A stretch of DNA of 56,257 nucleotides, taken from Pseudoalteromonas fuliginea. GTDB taxonomy: Bacteria; Pseudomonadota; Gammaproteobacteria; Enterobacterales; Alteromonadaceae. The translations under genes were made by a program, and so were the position numbers. The notes beneath the pieces were generated by a model, which worked only from the letters and a program-made list of their open reading frames with translations, ran no database searches and was not told the origin of the DNA. Positions 44,266 to 52,808 of the stretch are shown here, in pieces; position 1 is the stretch's first letter; each line of letters opens with the position of its first letter. The stretch spans positions 1 through 56,257 of the forward strand of contig NZ_JJNZ01000070.1 in assembly GCF_000690055.1 (NCBI RefSeq), in the 5' to 3' direction.

Positions 44266-44975
44266 AATGCTGTTTTACTTACCAACCAGCCAGCCAGCGT
44301 TTCGAAATCGTCGTTAGCAATGCTATAAGGTGCACAGTTTAGTGCCACATTACGATAAGCCGTTGACTCTTTAATCACTTCGTCACTATTTATAAAAAAA
44401 GGTGCCATAAGTGGGAGTGTTGACTGCCAAAGTGAGAATAAATCGAATTCTAATTCAGAGGATGAATTGTATCGGTTAACTAAAAAAAAGTGATGCCACG
44501 AATTTTCTGTCTTTTTTAGTTTTTGCAAACGTCTATAAATAAGACTGTGGCATACCGCATCGCAATTGACTAACTCAATGACAATATCGTCTTTATGTAA
44601 GGTGTAGTTACTGATATCTATATGACTTGGACAATCGAAGAGTACCCAAGCGTTTTGAACATTGTCCAGTTTATTGCAATTATCAATCAGTTCGTTTAAT
44701 GCGGTATTAGAAGGTGTTTTTTCGCCATGGGGTAAAAAAATGATGCCGTCACTATCTTGGTAAAAACATGTCAGGATATCGTTGAAATTTTCAGCGTCGC
44801 TCCAGCCTTGTGTATTTTTCCAAGGCAAACCAAAATGCAGCCCTAAATCACTTTTTGGGTCTAAATCAACCGCAATTACGTGTACACCGGATTTTTTCAG
44901 CACGCAGGCAAGATTAGCCACAATTGCGGTACAACCTGTACCACCTTTTATACCTTTTAAAAAAATTCTTTGCAC
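44262..44975 (-). CDS. bcsQ: BcsQ, MinD/ParA-like ATPase of the cellulose machinery
   Basis: This 237-residue protein has an N-terminal deviant Walker A (FLKGIKGGTGCTAIVANLA), VIAVDLDPKSDLGLHFG and the Walker B-like WVLFDCPSHID, typical of the SIMIBI/MinD family. In E. coli BcsQ forms a cytoplasmic complex with BcsR and BcsE and is needed for synthase assembly at the cell pole. Gene order and length match. It begins 21 bp after bcsR. Confidence 0.92.
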   Translation of the reverse strand: MQRIFLKGIKGGTGCTAIVANLACVLKKSGVHVIAVDLDPKSDLGLHFGLPWKNTQGWSDAENFNDILTCFYQDSDGIIFLPHGEKTPSNTALNELIDNCNKLDNVQNAWVLFDCPSHIDISNYTLHKDDIVIELVNCDAVCHSLIYRRLQKLKKTENSWHHFFLVNRYNSSSELEFDLFSLWQSTLPLMAPFFINSDEVIKESTAYRNVALNCAPYSIANDDFETLAGWLVSKTAL

Positions 44976-44996
44976 GTGATGGGGTTACCTATAGTT

Positions 44997-45188
44997 TCAA
45001 CGGCTAGTAATAGACGCAAGTTCGTTATCAATTTCTTTTAATAACGCATATTTATTTATAGTTTGCATGTTTTTTTGCGTATTCACTATTTCAATGTAAT
45101 CTTCACTTTTACCGCCAAAGCGATGAGCTAAGTTTGCTATATCGTTAGATGTGAGTGTTTGAGGATTTTTTGAAATTAAGTTTTGCAT
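44997..45188 (-). CDS. bcsR: BcsR (YhjR family) small cellulose regulatory protein
   Basis: This 63-residue protein has NDIANLAHRFGGKSEDYIEIV and YALLKEIDNELAS, corresponding to the E. coli BcsR pattern in which a central FxxxxxDYxDI is followed by a W/Y-xLLxE helix. The E. coli protein is 62 residues. It stabilises BcsQ and promotes assembly. It is the first gene of the leftward bcs operon. Confidence 0.85.
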   Translation of the reverse strand: MQNLISKNPQTLTSNDIANLAHRFGGKSEDYIEIVNTQKNMQTINKYALLKEIDNELASITSR

Positions 45189-45300
45189 TACTACCTGTAT
45201 CAGTATGTTTTATTTTATAATATATGGACATTATTTGACTATTATATATAGAATAGCGGCTAAAACTAGTAAAAAAGTATTTTTTTGAAAGGTGTTTTGT
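45189..45300. promoter_or_regulatory. Divergent promoter region of bcsRQABZC and bcsEFG
   Basis: This is 112 bp of very AT-rich DNA between divergent operons. TTGACT at 45235-45240 could be a -35 for the rightward unit. TATAATATAT-like stretches near 45217-45250 can serve as -10 elements in both directions. No operator palindrome was identified. Confidence 0.4.
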
Positions 45301-46920
45301 GTGCATAAGTTTAACATTTTGGGATTAGACCCCGCAGCTGAAGAAATAAAACCTGCTGCAATTTATGCTGTTTTAGCGCCTTTAGACAATTTTTCTATTG
45401 AGTTTATATTGCATTCAATAAGCCCCAATGATGTGAAAGAAAATATTTTTATAGTCTCTTCTCAGATAGAGTCATTCTTTGAATCTTCTTGTTCGAATTT
45501 ACTACTTGATGCTAGTGAGCAAGGCCGAGTACATTCTTTTTCATTTACAAAAGAAATTAGTGAGTGGAATGCAAAACGCATAAATAAAGGGATTATTAAA
45601 GAGTTAAGTGCGTATGAAAATATAAAAAATGCTCTAATCGTTGTTCATTTTAGTACTCAGCAATTACGTGATACCACTGAACAGCAATTTGAAACGCTTA
45701 TTGAGCAATATAAATCATTTTTAATTGATACAAATACTAGTCTTCTATTTTTAATCTCAGGTCCTGAAGTTGCTAATTATCGATTTTTAGTAAGGCGCTT
45801 AAATCAACTCTTTAGCGGCGTTGTGTTTGTCGATAATGATTCGGCTGCACGAGTACTTGAGTACGACTATTGGAGACACAGCACAGGGGTATTATCAAAT
45901 ACTCACTATCAGTTAATTTTGCAAAATGATCGGTTAGTTGTAGAAGAAGGGAAAATAGAAACCCAAACACTTAGCAATAAACATTTTAATGATGAAGATG
46001 TTGTGTGGTTAGTACAAAACTCAGTACCAGAGGGAACAAAGCTGCCTGCAAATTATCATGTTGTAAAAAGTAACAGCGATTTATTTGAAAAAGGTCCTCA
46101 GCTAGAAGCCGCAACATTAGTATTTTCGGTTACACGCTATACCGACTTATCTGAGTTGGGTAAACAATGTTTTGAATTGAGAAAAAATTGTGGTCGTTGG
46201 TTAAAACTCGTGATTCAAAATGTAGATGGGATTATCAGGCACCAAGACGAGTGCTTATTTTTAACGCTGGGTGTTAATCTTATTTTGTATAGCTTTTCCG
46301 AACCTTCTCGGTTGTTATCGCAAATTCAGTCGATCCAAGGCTTTCAATTTTCTCGACCATTGCCTCCATCTGTTGAGCATGTATTACGATATACTGAAAA
46401 CACGTTTTCAAAAGGTTACTTACCATTTATTGATTTTACTCGCCAAGTTGAAGTGCACAGTGACTCGGCGGTTAATTTAGGTGTCAGTGGGGTACTGGTT
46501 GTACTTGAGTTATTACCAAGAATAGATCCTATTCACCCACTTCATCTATTTCACATAAAACGTGAAGGTGATGTATTTAGTGTTGCTGAAAACAAAGTTT
46601 ACTTGTATCTACATGCTTGTAGAGAAAATGATGTAATGAATGCGATTAAACATTTATTCAAATTAGAAACCAGTGATTTTTTTGCTCAACAGAGCATTAT
46701 TTCGGACCACTTCTATATTCAGCAAGAATGTAAACAATTACGCCGATATTATAGAGATAAAGATGTGAGTGATTTTACAAATCAACTAAAAGAAAATGAC
46801 AGTTACAAGTTCGATCCTGCTTTAGCAAAAAATCCCAGTATTGATATTGCTACGCCTGAATTTTTCACTCAGGAACGCCCTGATGCAAAAGCTTTTACAA
46901 TGAAAGTTAAAGAGCTGTGA
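45301..46920 (+). CDS. bcsE: BcsE, cyclic di-GMP-binding GIL-domain protein
   Basis: This 539-residue protein, using GTG at 45301, has the pattern of enterobacterial BcsE: a degenerate RecA-like region and, near its C-terminal third, HIKREGDVFSVAENKVYLYL containing the RxGD motif (REGD) that binds cyclic di-GMP in the GIL domain. It would sense cyclic di-GMP and enhance cellulose secretion. I prefer GTG at 45301 to the GTG at 45292 because GAAAGG ends 8 bp upstream of it. It begins the divergent bcsEFG operon. Confidence 0.87.
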   Translation: MHKFNILGLDPAAEEIKPAAIYAVLAPLDNFSIEFILHSISPNDVKENIFIVSSQIESFFESSCSNLLLDASEQGRVHSFSFTKEISEWNAKRINKGIIKELSAYENIKNALIVVHFSTQQLRDTTEQQFETLIEQYKSFLIDTNTSLLFLISGPEVANYRFLVRRLNQLFSGVVFVDNDSAARVLEYDYWRHSTGVLSNTHYQLILQNDRLVVEEGKIETQTLSNKHFNDEDVVWLVQNSVPEGTKLPANYHVVKSNSDLFEKGPQLEAATLVFSVTRYTDLSELGKQCFELRKNCGRWLKLVIQNVDGIIRHQDECLFLTLGVNLILYSFSEPSRLLSQIQSIQGFQFSRPLPPSVEHVLRYTENTFSKGYLPFIDFTRQVEVHSDSAVNLGVSGVLVVLELLPRIDPIHPLHLFHIKREGDVFSVAENKVYLYLHACRENDVMNAIKHLFKLETSDFFAQQSIISDHFYIQQECKQLRRYYRDKDVSDFTNQLKENDSYKFDPALAKNPSIDIATPEFFTQERPDAKAFTMKVKEL

Positions 46921-46921
46921 T

Positions 46922-47092
46922 ATGAGTATTAATCAACTTTTAATTACAGCATTAATCTCGGGGTTATTTGGTGTTTTATTGTGCCTAATTGGCTCTTACA
47001 TAGTATCTAAATTAAAAAAGTATTATTACAAAATGACATTTAAGCACGAAGTGCTAGAACCCTATACACCTAAAAATAAGGAACGTAAGTGA
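46922..47092 (+). CDS. bcsF: BcsF, short membrane protein of the cellulose modification unit
   Basis: This is a 56-residue ORF between bcsE and bcsG. It starts MSINQLLITALISGLFGVLL with one transmembrane helix (about 6-28), then a basic tail (KLKKYYYKM ... KNKERK). E. coli BcsF is 63 residues with the same order and position. The ATG is 1 bp after the bcsE stop and its TGA overlaps the bcsG GTG by four bases, so translation is coupled on both sides. BcsF is thought to recruit BcsE to the membrane and to help BcsG. Sequence identity to E. coli BcsF is low by eye, so the assignment rests mainly on context. Confidence 0.82.
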   Translation: MSINQLLITALISGLFGVLLCLIGSYIVSKLKKYYYKMTFKHEVLEPYTPKNKERK

Positions 47093-48669
47093 AATTGTCT
47101 GGTCTAGGGGTTTGGAATCTCTATTTTTTAGTTAAATTTGCCCTGTATTATTACGGCGTAATCGATTTTAGTTTTTTGAGCAATGCTGCGTTGGCCGCTT
47201 TGTTAGTAATACAATTTAAAAATGCGCGAGTTGAGAAGGTTAAACACATTATCGCACTGATTATAGCTGTGATTTTACTGTATAAAGATTCGTGGTTACC
47301 TCCCATTAATCGTTTAATTAAACAGGCTGGTAACGTTCAAGATTTTAGCTTTGATTATTTTATCGAACTAGTTGGGCGGGTAGTTAATGTCGATATGCTA
47401 CTTGGCTTATTCATTATTGTTGTTTTATTTTGGTACAGCTCTCAATGGATTCGGTTTACTACAGTGACTATTATTGGCTTGGCGTTTATTGGCTGGCAAG
47501 GTCAAAGTAACTCATTAGATATTAATGAAAGCCCTACAGTGGTTAATAACAGTAGTATTGCAACTCAAAGTAAGGCGCCTGTTGTAACAACCCAATACCA
47601 ATCGCCCGACCAAAAGCTTAGTGATTTTTATCAACAACAAAGCTTATTAACAAGTCACTTTCCAAAGGAATACAATGGCGAGTTGTTTGACGTTATTATT
47701 TTAAATATTTGTTCTATGGCAGTTGCTGACTTAAATTTTTTAGGTATTAGCGTTACAGACATGTATAAAGATTTTGATGTGGTGTTTCCTGATTTCAACT
47801 CAGCCACATCATATAGTGGTCCAGCAGCCATTCGATTATTAAGAGCAAGCTGTGGACAAACAAACCAAGCGTCTTTGTTCAAAGATGCGCCAGAACAGTG
47901 TTATTTATTTAAGAACTTAGAAAAACTAGGCTATCAAAACAACGTAGTGATGAATCACGATGGGCATTTTGATGAATTTAAAGGCCTAATAAATAGATAT
48001 GGTGGCTTAGACAGCAAGCCATTTAATATTGATTCTATGCCTATTGCTCAGTATGGGTTTGATAATAGCCCTATTTATTCAGATGGTGCGGTTCTAAACG
48101 GCTGGCTTGACCAACAAGCTAAAGACTGTAAGCCTTGTGCAATGTACTACAATACCACGAGTTTACACGATGGTAATCAACTTGCTAATAGAGCCCGCAT
48201 GAATAGCCAGCAGAGTTATCCTCTTAGGCATGCAAACTTATTTTCTGATATTAATGGCTTTATTAAAAACCTAGAAAAACGTGGTAGAAATGTAATGCTG
48301 ATGGTAGTACCTGAGCATGGTGCTGCACTAAAAGGAGACAAAGTACAATTTGCTGGTTTGCGAGAAATACCAAGCCCAGCTATTGTATCAGTTCCAGTTG
48401 CAATTAAATTTATTGGCCCTGATGTGCAAAACTATTCCCAAATTGTAATTGATGATTCAATCAGTTATTTTTCATTGTCAGAATTAGTGAGTAAAACATT
48501 GAAAACTAATGTTTTTGGTGGGAAAAATAGTATAGCAAATTTGTTAGATAATTTACCGAAAGCTCCAAAAGTTGCTGAAAATGCAGATACTATAATGATG
48601 TATGTTAATCAACGACCATACATACAATTAGATGGCGGTGATTGGTCTGAATACCCACAAGGTGATTAA
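47089..48669 (+). CDS. bcsG: BcsG, cellulose phosphoethanolamine transferase
   Basis: This 526-residue protein has several N-terminal membrane helices (about 7-160) and a periplasmic alkaline-phosphatase-fold domain. VIILNICSMAVADLNFLGI has the conserved Cys-Ser pair, with the Ser matching the catalytic nucleophile. LMVVPEHGAALKG carries the zinc-binding Glu-His, and further ligands are expected nearby. It moves phosphoethanolamine from phosphatidylethanolamine onto cellulose, as in E. coli. Translation starts at GTG within the bcsF stop. Presence of bcsG predicts that the exported polymer is pEtN-cellulose. Confidence 0.92.
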   Translation: MKLSGLGVWNLYFLVKFALYYYGVIDFSFLSNAALAALLVIQFKNARVEKVKHIIALIIAVILLYKDSWLPPINRLIKQAGNVQDFSFDYFIELVGRVVNVDMLLGLFIIVVLFWYSSQWIRFTTVTIIGLAFIGWQGQSNSLDINESPTVVNNSSIATQSKAPVVTTQYQSPDQKLSDFYQQQSLLTSHFPKEYNGELFDVIILNICSMAVADLNFLGISVTDMYKDFDVVFPDFNSATSYSGPAAIRLLRASCGQTNQASLFKDAPEQCYLFKNLEKLGYQNNVVMNHDGHFDEFKGLINRYGGLDSKPFNIDSMPIAQYGFDNSPIYSDGAVLNGWLDQQAKDCKPCAMYYNTTSLHDGNQLANRARMNSQQSYPLRHANLFSDINGFIKNLEKRGRNVMLMVVPEHGAALKGDKVQFAGLREIPSPAIVSVPVAIKFIGPDVQNYSQIVIDDSISYFSLSELVSKTLKTNVFGGKNSIANLLDNLPKAPKVAENADTIMMYVNQRPYIQLDGGDWSEYPQGD

Positions 48670-48761
48670 TTTTTATTAAGAACTGCAATAGCAGTAGTGG
48701 CATATTTCATGGAGTAAATATGTTATTGCTGTTATTACGTGAATAAATCCATGTATCTATT

Positions 48762-48795
48762 CATTTATTATAAATACTAGTATTTATAATAAATG
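48762..48795. promoter_or_regulatory. 34-bp perfect palindrome between bcsG and tyrR
   Basis: CATTTATTATAAATACT is followed immediately by its exact reverse complement, AGTATTTATAATAAATG. It has no loop and is extremely AT-rich, so it is unlike a normal terminator. It lies 76 bp upstream of the tyrR ATG, immediately before TTTACA, a possible TyrR half-site. It could be an operator, a cruciform or a weak terminator for bcsEFG. Confidence 0.5.
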
Positions 48796-48870
48796 TTTAC
48801 AATAAACTACCTTCTCATTGCCACTTAGCGTATTATTCAATTAATATAGTTTTCCTTCCTTAGAGGATGT

Positions 48871-50427
48871 ATGCGTTTAGATATTCATTGTGCTGACAGA
48901 ATCGGTATCGCCCAAGAAATTCTCAATATTTTAGTTAATTACAGTGTTGATCTAAAAGGAATAGAGGTTGATTCAGTTAATTGTCGTATGTATGTAAGTT
49001 TCCCTGAAATTGAGTTTGAACAGTTCCAGAAAATAATGCCATCAATTCGTTTAATTGATGGTGTTCATGATGTACGTACAACCGCTTTTTTACCCTCTGA
49101 GCGTGAGCATAATGAGCTAAACACATTGCTTCGAGCATTGCCCGATGGTGTTATTTCTATTGATGCCAAGGGTTGGGTACGCTTATGTAACGATGCGGCT
49201 TGTAAAGACTTACAATTGAGTGAAAAAGAGGTTATTGGTGCAAATATCAATAATTTGTTGAAAGGCTTTAATTTTACTCGCTGGTTAGAAAGTAAAGAAG
49301 TATTAGGGCAAACCACCAGAGTGGAAGTCGCTGGTGAAGACTTTATAGCCGATATTTTACCTATTGCTGTGCCGCAAGGTGGTGAAGGTGATGTACTTGC
49401 CGGTGCTGTTATTAATATAAAATCACAAAGCCGATTAGGTCAACAAGTTAGTGCATTTAGACGTTACGGACAAGAAAGCTTTGCAACTATTCATAACTTT
49501 AGTACTGCTATGCGTCGTGTTGTTCGCGAAGCGCGTAAAATGTCTCAGTTAGAAGCACCAATACTAATTACGGGTGAAACAGGAACCGGTAAAGAGCTAT
49601 TAGCACGGGCGTGTCATTACGCATCTAATCGCTCAGTGAAGCCTTTTATTGCGCTGTCGTGTGCTTCACTTCCTGATGATGTTGCTGAATCTGAGTTATT
49701 TGGCTACGCAGGCTATGAAGAAAATGCAGCACCTAAACGCGGCGTACTTGAGCAAGCCGATGGTGGGACTGTATTTTTAGATGAAGTGGGCGAAATGTCG
49801 ACTCAACTGCAAACTAAGTTATTGCGCTTCTTACAAGATGGTACATTTAGAAAAGTAGGTGATGAGAACGAAGTTAAAGTTAATGTTCGTATAGTCGCAG
49901 CTACTCAAAAAGACTTACCTGCTATGGTGCAAGAGGGCGTGTTCAGAGAGGATTTATACTATCGTATCAACGTATTAACATTAGATATTGCACCACTTAG
50001 AGATAGAAAAGCCGATGTTGGGCCACTCGCAGAGCATTTTATTCAAAAATATGCACAGCAAAATGGTCACGCGGTGCCACTGTTATCTCAAGAGTGCTTA
50101 AGCTTTTTACAACAGTATCCTTGGCCTGGAAATGTACGCCAATTAGAAAATGCAATTTATCGTGCGGTATCTTTATTAGATGATAGTGAGTTACGAGTAG
50201 AGCATTTACAGTTACCTACGTTTACGCATGACTTAGGGTATTTAGAATCTGATTTTGAAGGTTCACTGGATCAAGCGGTAAAACGTTTTGAAGCAACATT
50301 ATTACGCAAACTTTATCCAGCTTATCCAAGCTCACGACAGCTCGCTAAACGTTTAGGTCTTAGCCATACAGCAGTTGCAAATAAGCTACGAGATTACGGT
50401 ATTAACCGTAAAACAGTTAAAGTTTAA
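48871..50427 (+). CDS. tyrR: TyrR, aromatic amino acid regulator
   Basis: This 518-residue protein has an N-terminal ACT domain (about 1-70, RLDIHCADRIGIAQEILNIL), a PAS domain (about 80-185, ALPDGVISID), an AAA+ domain (about 205-430) with Walker A GETGTGKELLAR and Walker B GGTVFLDEVGEM, and a C-terminal helix-turn-helix (SSRQLAKRLGLSHTAVANKL). The sigma54-contacting GAFTGA loop is absent (GYAGYE instead), as in TyrR, which acts with sigma70. It would repress or activate aromatic amino acid synthesis, uptake and breakdown genes in response to tyrosine, phenylalanine and ATP. AGAGG lies 7 bp before the ATG. Confidence 0.93.
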   Translation: MRLDIHCADRIGIAQEILNILVNYSVDLKGIEVDSVNCRMYVSFPEIEFEQFQKIMPSIRLIDGVHDVRTTAFLPSEREHNELNTLLRALPDGVISIDAKGWVRLCNDAACKDLQLSEKEVIGANINNLLKGFNFTRWLESKEVLGQTTRVEVAGEDFIADILPIAVPQGGEGDVLAGAVINIKSQSRLGQQVSAFRRYGQESFATIHNFSTAMRRVVREARKMSQLEAPILITGETGTGKELLARACHYASNRSVKPFIALSCASLPDDVAESELFGYAGYEENAAPKRGVLEQADGGTVFLDEVGEMSTQLQTKLLRFLQDGTFRKVGDENEVKVNVRIVAATQKDLPAMVQEGVFREDLYYRINVLTLDIAPLRDRKADVGPLAEHFIQKYAQQNGHAVPLLSQECLSFLQQYPWPGNVRQLENAIYRAVSLLDDSELRVEHLQLPTFTHDLGYLESDFEGSLDQAVKRFEATLLRKLYPAYPSSRQLAKRLGLSHTAVANKLRDYGINRKTVKV

Positions 50428-50445
50428 AATACGGCAATATTTAAA

Positions 50446-50484
50446 ATAGGGCGCTAATTAATTTTTAGTGCCCATATTTTTTTT
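50446..50484 (+). terminator. Rho-independent terminator of tyrR overlapping the next gene's end
   Basis: ATAGGGCGCTAA and TTAGTGCCCATAT form a stem with G-T pairing around a short loop, followed by about eight T. The downstream arm runs over the last codons of the convergent unknown gene. Confidence 0.75.
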
Positions 50485-50952
50485 GACACCATCAATGGCA
50501 ATCGTCTTTATACCATCTTCATCAAATTTCATAACAATACTGGCATTATTACGAGCAAAAAAGTAACTTCGGCCATCTAACTCAATAACATAATTCCCTT
50601 TCACTTGATCACTAAACTGTTGTTTTTTTAGAGTGATGGTGTGCTTGCCTATTGTCCAATCAAACGCTTCTATAAATCCATTATTAAATTCTTGAACCCA
50701 TACTTGGCTGCCGTCTTTTGCAAGCGTGATGGCGACTGAGTAAGAACTAGGAATTTGATCCATTTCATAACTCTTTGAGCCAATAGTAAACTTCTTAAAT
50801 TTTTGTTGCCAAGCAAAACCAAATTCAAACGATTTTTCTACCCCTGTAGAGTAAGTAATAGAGCCATTACCGGGGAAATTAAAATCGGCTAACGCGTGGT
50901 GGCTCACTGTTAAGAATATACTAGCAATAAGGATGTTTAATTTTGAATTCAT
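50458..50952 (-). CDS. Periplasmic protein of unknown function
   Basis: This 164-residue protein has a clear signal peptide (MNSKLNILIASIFLTVSHHA then LADFNF). The mature part is beta-rich with alternating hydrophobic and polar residues (SYSVAITLAKDGSQVWVQEF, YVIELDGRSYFFARNNASIV), suggesting a small beta-sandwich or barrel-like fold. There are no cysteines or catalytic motifs. The family is not recognised. It converges with tyrR, whose terminator overlaps its last codons. Confidence 0.7.
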   Translation of the reverse strand: MNSKLNILIASIFLTVSHHALADFNFPGNGSITYSTGVEKSFEFGFAWQQKFKKFTIGSKSYEMDQIPSSYSVAITLAKDGSQVWVQEFNNGFIEAFDWTIGKHTITLKKQQFSDQVKGNYVIELDGRSYFFARNNASIVMKFDEDGIKTIAIDGVKKNMGTKN

Positions 50953-51057
50953 AAGTAAGTTCTTAGTTGTATTTATAACCTCAGATTAAAGTAGAATATT
51001 CGTCTTAGCAAGTGCCTGTGTTACACTCAGGTAAATTGAACTGGTAAGACCTTTGCT

Positions 51058-51594
51058 GTGAACTTATATATTCGACTTCTTTTATTATTTTTTAAAATTA
51101 AGCGTAATCATCAATATCAAGACTTACTTGATACAGTAGATATTGATTACAAAGCACTACCAACTGATTGCGATATAAATCTGCATTTAACAAATTCACG
51201 TTATTTAGCCATGATGGATTTGTCACGTACATGGATGACGGAACGAGTGGGTTTGCTTAAGCAAATTTTGAAACGCCGTTGGTTTCCTATTGTTAATGCT
51301 ACCGCTATCACGTATATCCGTGATATTAAACCAATGCAACGCTACACTATTAGTACAAAACTAGTTGGTTGGGATCATAAGTATTTTTATATAGAACAAA
51401 AATTTCATTCAGCACGAGGCTTACATGCTATTGCTTATGTACGCGGTGTGTTTAAAAGTAAAAAAGGCATTGTAAGTATCGAAGAAATGCTTGAAGTCGC
51501 TAGTTTTAAAGGTATAACACCGATACTACCGAGTGAAGTTATGCATTGGAAAGAAATGCTTGAACAGAAAAAAGCAAATAACTTACCCAAGTGA
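51058..51594 (+). CDS. Hotdog-fold acyl-CoA thioesterase (THEM6/4HBT-like)
   Basis: This 178-residue protein has LPTDCDINLHLTNSRYLAMMDLSRTWM near residue 36, the pattern of 4HBT-type thioesterases: N-x-H-x-x-N-x-x-Y with the following Asp helix. DIKPMQRYTISTKLVGWDHKYFYIEQ gives the long central strands. It would hydrolyse an acyl-CoA or acyl-ACP. The initiator is a GTG with a weak GGTAAG upstream. There is no better ATG before the conserved motif, so I keep the GTG. It converges with ompW through a shared terminator. Confidence 0.82.
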   Translation: MNLYIRLLLLFFKIKRNHQYQDLLDTVDIDYKALPTDCDINLHLTNSRYLAMMDLSRTWMTERVGLLKQILKRRWFPIVNATAITYIRDIKPMQRYTISTKLVGWDHKYFYIEQKFHSARGLHAIAYVRGVFKSKKGIVSIEEMLEVASFKGITPILPSEVMHWKEMLEQKKANNLPK

Positions 51595-51611
51595 TTAGTT
51601 AATTAAAATAA

Positions 51612-51631
51612 AAAAGGCCTTTCGGCCTTTT
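51612..51631. terminator. Bidirectional terminator between thioesterase and ompW
   Basis: AAAAGGCC, loop TTTC, GGCCTTTT: an 8-bp stem with A/T runs on both sides, located between convergent genes. Confidence 0.88.
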
Positions 51632-51655
51632 GCACACACATGCATTAAAGCATTT

Positions 51656-52309
51656 TTAAAAATTATACCTAACCCCAAACATGGCGACTACTGGGTCCAG
51701 TTCAACGGTTGAAGTGAGAGCTTTTGCGCCATTAGCATATACTGTTGCATCAGTATCAATATCCATAATTGATACCATTGCATGTAAACCCCATTTTTCA
51801 TCAATTTTATAATTTGCACCTACTTGTGCTACAAATCCAAATGAGTCATCTAACTTTACTTCTACATCATTTGTACCAAGCGTTGTTTTAAGCGCTTGCG
51901 ACGGTTGCTCATCAAAGAATGTTGTATAATTAACTCCAATACCCACGAATGGTCTTAATGCATAACTTGTATCTAAAAAGTGATACTGAGCAATAAGTGA
52001 AGGGGGGAGTTGTTTTATATTCGCGATTTTATTACCCGCTAGCCCACCAGTACCATTAACATCATGCGAAAATGGCGTTGCTGCAATAAGCTCTAGCACC
52101 CATTGGTCGTTAAATGCGTAGTCAAGCGTAATACCTAGTTGCGTATCAGAATCACCTTTTAGACCTAAAGTCGGTGCTTCGTTAATTTTTGAGCTGCTGT
52201 TATCAGGGTTAATGTTAATAGCACCCACATTTACGCTAAAATTGGCGTGTGCAGCAGGAGAAAGTGCTAATAAAGAAGTCAGTAATGCAATACTAATAGT
52301 GGTTTTCAT
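51656..52309 (-). CDS. ompW: OmpW-family outer-membrane protein
   Basis: This 217-residue small beta-barrel from ATG 52309 has a signal peptide (MKTTISIALLTSLLALSPAA then HANFSVNVG). LGITLDYAFNDQWVLELIAATPFSHD and LPPSLIAQYHFLDTSYALRPFVGIGVNYT are typical OmpW strands, and it ends VAMFGVRYNF with a terminal Phe. OmpW forms an eight-stranded barrel with a hydrophobic channel, used for small hydrophobic compounds and stress adaptation. A longer frame from TTG exists, but its first codons contain the GGAG site that serves the ATG. Confidence 0.9.
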   Translation of the reverse strand: MKTTISIALLTSLLALSPAAHANFSVNVGAININPDNSSSKINEAPTLGLKGDSDTQLGITLDYAFNDQWVLELIAATPFSHDVNGTGGLAGNKIANIKQLPPSLIAQYHFLDTSYALRPFVGIGVNYTTFFDEQPSQALKTTLGTNDVEVKLDDSFGFVAQVGANYKIDEKWGLHAMVSIMDIDTDATVYANGAKALTSTVELDPVVAMFGVRYNF

Positions 52310-52808
52310 GTTGTTCTCCAAGAACTACTTTTTGATTGACGCTATTATTGCAGTTTTAAAATGTTCAAAACCTGTTCTAGATCAAAGTTTCAAAAATGTT
52401 TGAACGTTGTGAAGTGTTTTATTGATTTAGATTAATTTTGATGTTGATTAGCGACAGAGATACTTGACTCTTGATTTCTTAAATAACTAAAAGCGCTGTT
52501 CTGAATGTGTTTAGTGCGTGCAAGTTCAGGTTTTTAGGTAGCAAAAGTTATAAATCCCCCTTAACCAGAATCGAGAAAACAACGTCTCTTTTTTCATGAT
52601 TAGGCTCTGCCTTACCTGATTGCCACACAGTTTGCTGTAAATTTAACCTCAAAAGTTAAACACCTTATAATAATAAAATATAAAAAATAGTCACAGCTGT
52701 GTATTAATACTGACATCGCTTAGTCATAAATTCAGGCTTTAATAATAACTCAATATTTTCGTGAGTCTCTTAACTAAAGTTAGGGCTAAGCAATAAAGGG
52801 CGTTTGAT
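52310..52808. other. 499-bp gap with a degenerate repeat copy
   Basis: The left part contains the ompW promoter. Between about 52510 and 52667, reading on the minus strand, GTGTTTAACTTTTGAGGTTA is followed by GGTAAGGCAGAGCC. These are the same blocks as at 14533-14590, so this is another copy of the dispersed repeat in opposite orientation. CTCTTAACTAAAGTTAGGG near 52768 resembles the AGAGTTCAGGTT motif. The dapE ribosome binding site AAGGG lies just before the ATG. No gene was seen. Confidence 0.5.

Noticed and set aside
49690..49730. TyrR as a sigma54-dependent activator
   Set aside because: The GAFTGA loop is missing and the ACT-PAS-AAA-HTH layout is that of TyrR, which works with sigma70 promoters.
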